A model generated the notes under the pieces. The model was not told the DNA's origin and did no database searches. It worked only from the letters and a program-made list of their open reading frames with translations. A stretch of 40,297 nt of DNA from Comamonadaceae bacterium. GTDB lineage: Bacteria; Pseudomonadota; Gammaproteobacteria; Burkholderiales; Burkholderiaceae_C. Numbering within the stretch: the first letter of the stretch is position 1; each line of letters begins with the position of its first letter. Where the stretch lies: NCBI GenBank assembly GCA_947378275.1, contig CANCJD010000003.1:1-40297 (forward strand), given 5' to 3'. Positions 16,156 through 22,494 of the stretch are shown piece after piece. The translations under genes were made by a program, and so were the position numbers.

Positions 16156-17667
16156 TCAAGGCCGGGCGTAGTGCGGCGCGATCTGCGCGTCGACATTGAC
16201 CCAAATGCTCTTGACCTGGGTGTACTCGCGCATGGCGTCAAAACCCATTTCGCGGCCGTAACCCGACATGCCCGAACCTCCGAAGGGCGAGCCCGGATTG
16301 ACCCGCTTGTAGCAGTTGATCCACACCATGCCGCTCTTCATGTCGCGGGCAAACTTGTGTGCGCGCTGCAAATTGTTGGTCCACAGGCCGCCGCCCAATC
16401 CGTACTCGGTGCTGTTGGCTATTTGCAAGGCCTCCTGGTCGTCTTTGAAGGTGAGAACCGTCACAAAAGGACCAAACACTTCTTCCTGGGCAATGCGGTC
16501 ACGCCAGCCGGATGCGCGAACAATGGTGGGCTCCACGTAGCAACCGTTGGCCAGATCACCTGTGGGTGCTTTACCGCCCGACAGTACCTCACCGCCCTGG
16601 CTGCGTGCGACCTCGACGTAGCTCAACACACGATCGCGGTGCTGCAGGCTGGTCAAAGGGCCCATCTCGGTATGGGGATCCAAGGGGTTGCCCAGCCGGA
16701 TGCTGCGGGCCAGCGGTATGAACTTTTCCAAGAAGGCGTCGGCAATTTTTTCGTGCAGGACCAAGCGCGAACCCGCAATGCAGGCTTGGCCTTGGTTGTG
16801 AAAAATCGCCCATGCCGCGCCGTTGACGGCAGCAAGCAAATTGGCGTCCTCAAACACAATATTGGCGCCCTTGCCGCCTAGCTCCAATTGCACCTTTTTG
16901 AGATTGCCTGCACTGGCTTGGACAATGCGGCGTCCCGTGGCGGTGCTGCCGGTGAACGCGATTTTAGAAATGCGGTCGTGCTCTGCAATCGCCTGGCCGG
17001 CCACCGTTCCCAGGCCTGGCAGGATGTTCACCACGCCCTCGGGCATGCCCGCCTCCGCCATCAACTCCGCAATTTTGAGTGAGGACAGTGGCGTGATTTC
17101 AGCCGGCTTCAGGACGATGCAATTGCCCGCCGCCAGGGCGGGTGCCATCTTCCAGCTGGTAAACATCAGCGGGAAATTCCATGGCACCACCTGTCCTACG
17201 ACGCCCACGGGTTCGCGCAAGGTGTAGTTCAGGAAGCCCACCTCCACCGGAATTTGCTCGCCCTGGAATTTGTCCGCCATGCCACCGAAGTAGCGGTAAG
17301 TAACTGCGGTGCGCGGCACGTCCAACATGCGCGAATCGCGAATCGGGTGCCCGGTGTCCAGGGACTCCAAGCGCGCCAATTCTTCGGCATTGCCTTCAAT
17401 CAAATCCGCCAGCTTGAGCAAAATGCGGCCCCGGTCCATGGCCGCCATGCGGCTCCATTTGGGCAAGGCTGCTTCGGCAGCCTGCACTGCCAATTCGACA
17501 TCGGCCGCGCCCGCCATGGCAACGTCCGCAATCCTGGAGTTGTCGTGCGGGTTCAAGGTGGGCATTGTTTCGCCCGATTGCGCATCAACAAACCGTCCGT
17601 TAATGAACAACTGGTGGCGAATCGGCGTGCGAAGCCCTGCCGCTTGCGCGATGTCAGCAAGATCCAT
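16156..17667 (-). CDS. pnpE: 4-hydroxymuconic semialdehyde dehydrogenase (aldehyde dehydrogenase family)
   Basis: This 503-residue NAD(P)-dependent aldehyde dehydrogenase has the oxyanion asparagine N164 (PWNF), general base E262 (LELGGKG) and nucleophile C296 (QGQACIAGSR). EEVFGPF and the C-terminal PFGGSGMSGYGRE segment are intact. Family sequence alone gives only a generic ALDH. The gene directly follows the hydroquinone dioxygenase subunits and precedes maleylacetate reductase, the same order as pnpCDEF. This assigns oxidation of 4-hydroxymuconic semialdehyde to maleylacetate. A ribosome site AGGGG precedes the ATG at 17667. Confidence 0.88.
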   Translation of the reverse strand: MDLADIAQAAGLRTPIRHQLFINGRFVDAQSGETMPTLNPHDNSRIADVAMAGAADVELAVQAAEAALPKWSRMAAMDRGRILLKLADLIEGNAEELARLESLDTGHPIRDSRMLDVPRTAVTYRYFGGMADKFQGEQIPVEVGFLNYTLREPVGVVGQVVPWNFPLMFTSWKMAPALAAGNCIVLKPAEITPLSSLKIAELMAEAGMPEGVVNILPGLGTVAGQAIAEHDRISKIAFTGSTATGRRIVQASAGNLKKVQLELGGKGANIVFEDANLLAAVNGAAWAIFHNQGQACIAGSRLVLHEKIADAFLEKFIPLARSIRLGNPLDPHTEMGPLTSLQHRDRVLSYVEVARSQGGEVLSGGKAPTGDLANGCYVEPTIVRASGWRDRIAQEEVFGPFVTVLTFKDDQEALQIANSTEYGLGGGLWTNNLQRAHKFARDMKSGMVWINCYKRVNPGSPFGGSGMSGYGREMGFDAMREYTQVKSIWVNVDAQIAPHYARP

Positions 17668-17738
17668 GGAAACCCCTGGCGCCCATCACGGACGCATGAA
17701 TTGAAAAAATGAAAGGCCCGTGGCCAAAGGCCGTGTGG

Positions 17739-18746
17739 TTAAAACCGAACCGGCACCTGGGGCGCGTCACCGTTTTGGATTTCGTACACCAGCTTGGGCG
17801 ACCCGTTCTCCCACACCAGCAACATGGAGCGTTTGGGGCTGAATCCCTGGTGGCGGCAGTAAGCAGGCATGGCGGCCATATCGCCCGCCTTCATGACCAC
17901 GCGTGCCAGCGGTTTTCCGGTATCGCGGTGGGCACAGTCCCAGCTGATTTCATCGCTCATCTGGAAGAACCATTCCACGCGATCGTTGGAGTGCATGATG
18001 GGCAAGATGTGCTCTTCGGTGGTGGGACACATAAAGCTGTACTTCACCACGCTGGTGAACGAAGGGTTCCAGGTCACCTGAGAGCGGCTTAGGAACGCAA
18101 ACAAGTTGAAGGCATGGACTTCATTTTCAAAACCAGGCTCGGGATGCAACTCGGGTTGGTCCTGCGGAACATCGGCAAAAGCGCGGTTGACCGGAGCGCC
18201 ACGGGCATCGGTGCGCATCGGCAAATCGCCTTGCAAGCCGACACAGCGTGTTGCCAATTCACGGGCACGGGTAATGGCGGCCTTGTTATTGCCCGTTTTG
18301 CGGCCGTAGGGGCTGCCGGTTTCTTGGGGTGCGGAGAAAGGATCGAAACTTGCGTTGGTCCAGTCGTCCAAAATTTCAAAGAAGGTGGCCGCGATTTGAT
18401 CGGTAGGGAAGTTTTCCAACAGATCCACACCCGCTGCCTTCAAGGTTTCGTTGAACGCACCGGCCTGTAGATCGACCGATTGGTAATGGTTCACGGTGCC
18501 AATCACTTCGTCAAAATTGACGCCGCCATAAAAGAATCCCCAGGCCACATCGCGCATCAGCGCGCGCAAGAAGTTGCCGATGTCCATGCTGTGCGACATG
18601 GGGCGGCCATCGCGCGTGCTCCATTCAATGTGCGCAAAGTATTCGTCCCGGCGGAAGCCGAAGGAACCTAATTTGAAATCGCGATATCCCATCACGGCGT
18701 GGGGTGCGGAGGCAATGATCTTGGCCATTTCTACAGGTGCGTTCAT
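17739..18746 (-). CDS. pnpD: Hydroquinone 1,2-dioxygenase large subunit
   Basis: This 335-residue protein matches the large subunit of the Fe(II) hydroquinone 1,2-dioxygenases (PnpD/HapD type), which cleave hydroquinone to 4-hydroxymuconic semialdehyde. H252-x-N254-x3-E258 (MHSNDRVEWFF) and H299 (YCRHQG) match, at a constant offset of four, the metal ligands I recall for PnpD (H256, N258, E262, H303). The gene follows the small subunit by 42 nt. The ATG at 18746 has GGAG 8 nt upstream; a TTG four codons earlier is a poorer start. It precedes pnpE by 71 nt, which hold a small GC hairpin and a T-rich run. Confidence 0.87.
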   Translation of the reverse strand: MNAPVEMAKIIASAPHAVMGYRDFKLGSFGFRRDEYFAHIEWSTRDGRPMSHSMDIGNFLRALMRDVAWGFFYGGVNFDEVIGTVNHYQSVDLQAGAFNETLKAAGVDLLENFPTDQIAATFFEILDDWTNASFDPFSAPQETGSPYGRKTGNNKAAITRARELATRCVGLQGDLPMRTDARGAPVNRAFADVPQDQPELHPEPGFENEVHAFNLFAFLSRSQVTWNPSFTSVVKYSFMCPTTEEHILPIMHSNDRVEWFFQMSDEISWDCAHRDTGKPLARVVMKAGDMAAMPAYCRHQGFSPKRSMLLVWENGSPKLVYEIQNGDAPQVPVRF

Positions 18747-18788
18747 AACGATCTCCAAATATTCAAAAAATTGTTGCGTCGCTCAAGG

Positions 18789-19295
18789 TCAGGCCATTTG
18801 GCAAATTTCTGACCACTTTTCCACCGACAGGTCGCCTTTGCAGGTTTGAAGCACAAGCACTGCTGGATGCGCGCTGCGGAATTGGTAGGCGGTGTTTTTG
18901 GGCAACATGCCCTGGTGCCCGCGCTTGAGCTTCATCCAACCCATTTTTTGACCCTGGGGCTCACCTTGCACCAAGACAGCACCGTTCTTTTCAGTGTCCG
19001 CCACGGTTTGGTGGGCATCAAGTTTGACGAGGTGAACTTCAACCTCGCCGTCCATGCTCAGCGCAAACTCGTCGTGCGCACAGGTGTACCAAGGCGATGC
19101 GCCTTCTGCACGCAGCACCTCGAGGACGTAAATTTGGTTCTGACCAAACACCACTTTTTCGTAGGGCTTGGACTTGCTCGCAGTCTCGAAACAATTGGAA
19201 AAAGCGTAATGCCGCACGTCGTCGTCGATCGGTTCGACACGGCCTTTTTCGAAATGCTTCAGGGAACCGAATTTGGTTTCGTAAGTCACGCTCAT
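18789..19295 (-). CDS. pnpC: Hydroquinone 1,2-dioxygenase small subunit
   Basis: This 168-residue cupin-like protein matches the small subunit of two-component hydroquinone dioxygenase (about 18 kDa). Typical segments are FGSLKHFEKGRVEPIDDD, DVRHYAFSNCFE, SPWYTCAHDEFALSMDGEVE and GHQGMLPKNTAYQF. It forms a heterotetramer with PnpD in characterised systems. The ATG at 19295 has AGGAG 8 nt upstream; the alternative GTG nine bases earlier overlaps that site. It is the first gene of the catabolic operon, 177 nt downstream of the LysR regulator gene. Confidence 0.87.
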   Translation of the reverse strand: MSVTYETKFGSLKHFEKGRVEPIDDDVRHYAFSNCFETASKSKPYEKVVFGQNQIYVLEVLRAEGASPWYTCAHDEFALSMDGEVEVHLVKLDAHQTVADTEKNGAVLVQGEPQGQKMGWMKLKRGHQGMLPKNTAYQFRSAHPAVLVLQTCKGDLSVEKWSEICQMA

Positions 19296-19405
19296 GGATC
19301 TCACTCCTGGGTTGAAAGTCCCGGCCGCTGCACTGTGATGGCAAGGAATGGACGCACTGTAGACGCGCTTTGAACCCGGCGCTAGGGGTTAAATTTGGAC
19401 TGATC

Positions 19406-19424
19406 TGTTCTATTAAATCGAACA
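19406..19424. promoter_or_regulatory. Candidate LysR-type operator (TTC-N9-GAA) in the operon promoter region
   Basis: TGTTC-N9-GAACA is a perfect 5-bp inverted repeat containing the T-N11-A core of LysR-type sites. It lies 111 nt upstream of the pnpC start. A second short palindrome (AGGGT-AA-ACCCT) is at 19431-19442. On the – strand TTTACC-N17-TAATAG could be -35/-10, which would place the box over the -10; this promoter is tentative. Confidence 0.5.
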
Positions 19425-19472
19425 ATAGTCAGGGTAAACCCTAAAAATCGCATGAATTCAACAGAAAAAGCC

Positions 19473-20420
19473 CTAAGCTCGGATGAGATTGGCAGGAAAA
19501 AGCGAACGCTCGATCAATACGCGATCCCACGGTGGCATGTCGGTAAATGCCTGGGTGATGTGCTCAATCAGCAGCCGCAATTTGTATTCTTGGCGGGAGG
19601 TGGCCGCAAACACCGCACAGAGTTGAAAGGACGTGAGTTGGTGCTCTGGCATCACCACCTCCAGGTCACCGCGCTGCAAGGCCTCAGACGCAACCAAGGT
19701 CGGCACACACACAATGCCAGCGTGCTCCAGAGCATATTCCCGCAACAGATGCACACTGTTGGTCAGCAGCGCAGCTCGCAAATACAAAGTGGCCTGCTCT
19801 CCTTTGTGGTGAAAGGTCCAGCGGTCGCGGGTGGGATAGCCGGAATACAAGCCCAACTTATGCCGGTGCAAATCGCGCGGGTCGTTCGGCCGGCCGTGCT
19901 TTTCAAGGTATTGGGGCGTTGCGCAAAAGACCCGTCGAACCGGAAAAAGTGGTTTGCTGACCACCTCGGTGGACTGCGCCGGGAAAATTTGCAAAGCGCA
20001 ATCCACCCCGGCTTTAACCGGGTCCACCACGGAGTCACTGACGATCAAATCTAAACGGATGTCTGGGTAGAGCAGCTGAAACTGGTGCAGCATGGATGCA
20101 AAATGGCCTAGCACCAGCCCGGTAAGCGCATGTACTCGCAGCGTGCCCGACGGCTTGCCACGTACATCGCGCATTTGATCGACGATGTCACCCGCCCTGG
20201 CGACCAAATCGGTGCAGTCGCTCAAATAGGCCTGACCGACCTCGCTAAGGCGAACCACCCGCGTGCTGCGGTGGAACAGCGGCGCCCCGACGTGTTCTTC
20301 CAACTGCTTGATACGCATCGTGACAACGGACCTTGCGATGCGGAACTGCCGGGCAGCCTCAGCGAAACTCTGAGTCTGGGCGACGCGCACAAAGGTCTCG
20401 ATGTTTTGCAGGAGGTCCAT
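19473..20420 (-). CDS. LysR-type transcriptional regulator of the hydroquinone operon
   Basis: This 315-residue LysR-family regulator has the N-terminal winged helix-turn-helix (FVRVAQTQSFAEAARQF and VVTMRIKQLEEHVGAPLF, residues 9-50) followed by a substrate-binding domain. The frame extends 24 codons upstream, but MDLLQNIETFVRV at the ATG 20420 is the normal LysR start. It is transcribed in the same direction as the catabolic genes it precedes, whereas many LysR regulators are divergent. It is the probable activator of the operon; the effector is unknown, and a pathway compound such as hydroquinone is plausible by analogy with PnpR. Confidence 0.88.
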   Translation of the reverse strand: MDLLQNIETFVRVAQTQSFAEAARQFRIARSVVTMRIKQLEEHVGAPLFHRSTRVVRLSEVGQAYLSDCTDLVARAGDIVDQMRDVRGKPSGTLRVHALTGLVLGHFASMLHQFQLLYPDIRLDLIVSDSVVDPVKAGVDCALQIFPAQSTEVVSKPLFPVRRVFCATPQYLEKHGRPNDPRDLHRHKLGLYSGYPTRDRWTFHHKGEQATLYLRAALLTNSVHLLREYALEHAGIVCVPTLVASEALQRGDLEVVMPEHQLTSFQLCAVFAATSRQEYKLRLLIEHITQAFTDMPPWDRVLIERSLFPANLIRA

Positions 20421-20471
20421 AAGGGCTTTTCTTGATGATTCATTGTAGGGTGCCCCTATGAAGTTTTTTCT

Positions 20472-20525
20472 CGGGGCTGAACCCCGGCGCAAGCCAACAG
20501 GCCTGCGCCGCGCGTAAAATCAATC
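20472..20525 (+). promoter_or_regulatory. Structured leader of guaC: two hairpins ahead of a terminator
   Basis: Hairpin 1 pairs CGGGG (20472-20476) with CCCCG (20482-20486). Hairpin 2 pairs CGGCGCA (20485-20491) with TGCGCCG (20504-20510), with an inner GCC/GGC stem and an AACA loop. Hairpins 1 and 2 share two bases. An intrinsic terminator follows, so the arrangement resembles an attenuator or riboswitch expression platform. No known riboswitch class is recognised. Confidence 0.45.
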
Positions 20526-20560
20526 ACCGGGCCCAAGCATTTGGCACCCGGTATTTTTTT
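20526..20560 (+). terminator. Intrinsic terminator in the leader of guaC
   Basis: ACCGGG (20526-20531) pairs with CCCGGT (20547-20552). Inside, CCAA pairs with TTGG around a GCAT loop, and ATTTTTTT follows. It points toward guaC and ends 54 nt before its ATG. No + strand gene lies upstream within 14 kb, so it does not obviously terminate a gene. Confidence 0.75.
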
Positions 20561-20614
20561 GCCGGTTCCAATCCAAGTGCCCCGAACTGATTCAACCTTT
20601 TGGAGCCTTGGGCC

Positions 20615-21592
20615 ATGGAAATTTTTGACTACGACAACATTCTTCTTCTGCCACGCAAGTGCCGCGTGGAAAGCCGCTCCGAGTGCGACGCCGGTGTAGA
20701 ACTCGGAGCGCGCCGCTTTCGCCTGCCGGTGGTACCGGCCAACATGAAAACCGTGGTGGACGAACCCATCTGCGTCTGGCTGGCGCAAAACGGCTACTTT
20801 TACGTCATGCACCGCTTTGACCTGGACAATGTGCGCTTCGCGCAGGACATGGTGGCCAAGGGCTTGTACGTCTCCATCTCGCTGGGCGTCAAAAAGGCAG
20901 ACTACGACACAGTAGACCAATTTGTGGCCCTGGGGCTGACGCCCGACTACATCACCATCGACATCGCCCATGGGCACGCCGACAGTGTGAAAAACATGAT
21001 CACCTGCCTGAAAGAAAAGCTGCCAGGCAGCTTCATCATCGCGGGCAACGTGGGCACGCCCGAGGCGGTGATTGACCTGGAAAACTGGGGCGCGGACGCC
21101 ACCAAGGTCGGCATTGGCCCGGGCAAGGTGTGCATTACCAAGCTCAAAACCGGCTTTGGCACCGGCGGCTGGCAGCTCAGCGCGCTCAAGTGGTGCGCGC
21201 GCGTGGCCACCAAGCCCATCATCGCCGACGGCGGCATCCGCGACCACGGCGACATTGCCAAAAGCATCCGTTTTGGCGCGTCCATGGTCATGATCGGCTC
21301 GCTGTTTGCCGGCCACGAAGAGTCGCCCGGCCAAACCGTCGAAGTGGATGGCAAGCTCTACAAAGAGTATTACGGATCGGCCAGCGACTTCAACAAGGGC
21401 GAATACAAGCACGTTGAAGGCAAGCGCATTCTGGAAGCCATCAAGGGCAAGCTGGCCGACACGCTGGTCGAGATGGAGCAAGACGTGCAAAGTTCGATCA
21501 GCTACTCGGGCGGCAAAAAGCTGATGGACATCCGCAAGGTCAACTACGTCACCTTGGGTGGCGACAACGCCGGCGAACATTTGCTGATGTAA
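20615..21592 (+). CDS. guaC: GMP reductase
   Basis: This 325-residue IMPDH/GMPR-family TIM barrel converts GMP to IMP with NADPH, recycling guanine nucleotides. The catalytic C173 lies in the loop [11 protein letters not shown]. The phosphate-binding [15 protein letters not shown] and [14 protein letters not shown] motifs are present. There is no CBS-domain insertion, which separates it from IMP dehydrogenase. The ATG at 20615 gives the normal N-terminus ([15 protein letters not shown]); a TTG five codons earlier is less likely. It is 9 nt upstream of the next gene and behind a structured leader. Confidence 0.95.
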   Translation: MEIFDYDNILLLPRKCRVESRSECDAGVELGARRFRLPVVPANMKTVVDEPICVWLAQNGYFYVMHRFDLDNVRFAQDMVAKGLYVSISLGVKKADYDTVDQFVALGLTPDYITIDIAHGHADSVKNMITCLKEKLPGSFIIAGNVGTPEAVIDLENWGADATKVGIGPGKVCITKLKTGFGTGGWQLSALKWCARVATKPIIADGGIRDHGDIAKSIRFGASMVMIGSLFAGHEESPGQTVEVDGKLYKEYYGSASDFNKGEYKHVEGKRILEAIKGKLADTLVEMEQDVQSSISYSGGKKLMDIRKVNYVTLGGDNAGEHLLM

Positions 21593-21601
21593 GGACGCAC
21601 C

Positions 21602-22471
21602 ATGAAAGTCGCTGTTCTCGGCCTGGGCCTGATGGGCCTGCCCATGGCACGCCGCCTTTGCGTGGCGGGCCTGGAAGTCCACGTTTGGAACCGCACCGCT
21701 GCCAAAGCCGCGCCGCTGCTGGACCTGGGCGCCATCGCCCACGCCAGTGCGGCGCAAGCTATGGCCCACGCCGACCTGAGCATCACCATGCTCGAACACG
21801 GCGATGCGGTTGAGGCCGTGCTGCTAGATCCGATCAACTTGGTGGCCCTGCGCCGGGGCAGCCTGGTGGTGGACATGTCGTCGATTGCGCCTGCGCAAGC
21901 CCGTGCCCATGCGCAGGCCTTGCAGGCGGTAGGCGTGCGCTACCTGGACGCGCCGGTGTCCGGCGGCACCCTGGGCGCAGAGCAAGGAACGCTGGCCATC
22001 ATGGTCGGTGGCGCGCAAAGCGATTTGGATGAAGCGACGCAAGCGCTGGCCCATTTGGGCCGCGCCACGCTGGTCGGGCCCCACGGTTGCGGCCAACTGG
22101 CCAAACTGGCCAACCAGATGATTGTGGGCATCACCATAGGCGCAGTGGCCGAGGCCTTGCTGCTGTGCGACAAAGGCGGCGCCGACATGGCCAAGGTCAA
22201 AGAGGCAATCACCGGCGGCTTTGCCGACAGCCGCATTCTGCAAGTCCACGGCCAGCGCATGGTGGAGCGCGACTTTGCGCCACGCGGGCGCATGAGCGTG
22301 CAACTCAAAGACATGCGCAACGCCATGGCCACGGCGGGCGAACTCGGTTTTGACGCGCCGGTGACCGGCTTGCTGGAACAGCTTTACGCCGACGCAAACA
22401 AAAACGGCCTGTCCGGTTTGGATCAGGCCGCTTTGTTTGTAGAACTGGCCCGCCGCAACGGCATGGCCTGA
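21602..22471 (+). CDS. NAD(P)-dependent beta-hydroxyacid dehydrogenase (3-hydroxyisobutyrate dehydrogenase family)
   Basis: This 289-residue protein has the N-terminal Rossmann motif GLGLMGLPMA and the family signature DAPVSGGTLGAEQGTLAIMVGG (around residue 118). The catalytic lysine region GQLAKLANQMIVG is near residue 163. The family covers 3-hydroxyisobutyrate, tartronate semialdehyde and glyoxylate/succinic semialdehyde reductases, and the substrate cannot be fixed from sequence. It follows guaC by 9 nt, so the two are probably cotranscribed, but no shared pathway is evident. Confidence 0.88.
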   Translation: MKVAVLGLGLMGLPMARRLCVAGLEVHVWNRTAAKAAPLLDLGAIAHASAAQAMAHADLSITMLEHGDAVEAVLLDPINLVALRRGSLVVDMSSIAPAQARAHAQALQAVGVRYLDAPVSGGTLGAEQGTLAIMVGGAQSDLDEATQALAHLGRATLVGPHGCGQLAKLANQMIVGITIGAVAEALLLCDKGGADMAKVKEAITGGFADSRILQVHGQRMVERDFAPRGRMSVQLKDMRNAMATAGELGFDAPVTGLLEQLYADANKNGLSGLDQAALFVELARRNGMA

Positions 22472-22494
22472 ACTAACAACCCACTTACGCTGAC

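Noticed and set aside
16149-16241. 31-codon N-terminal extension of maleylacetate reductase
   Set aside because: Overlaps the aldehyde dehydrogenase 3' end and is Arg/Ser-rich out-of-frame sequence; the ATG at 16148 fits the family length.
20456-21799. 447-residue open frame antisense to guaC
   Set aside because: Spans two real + strand genes and the guaC leader, low-complexity composition, no recognisable domain.
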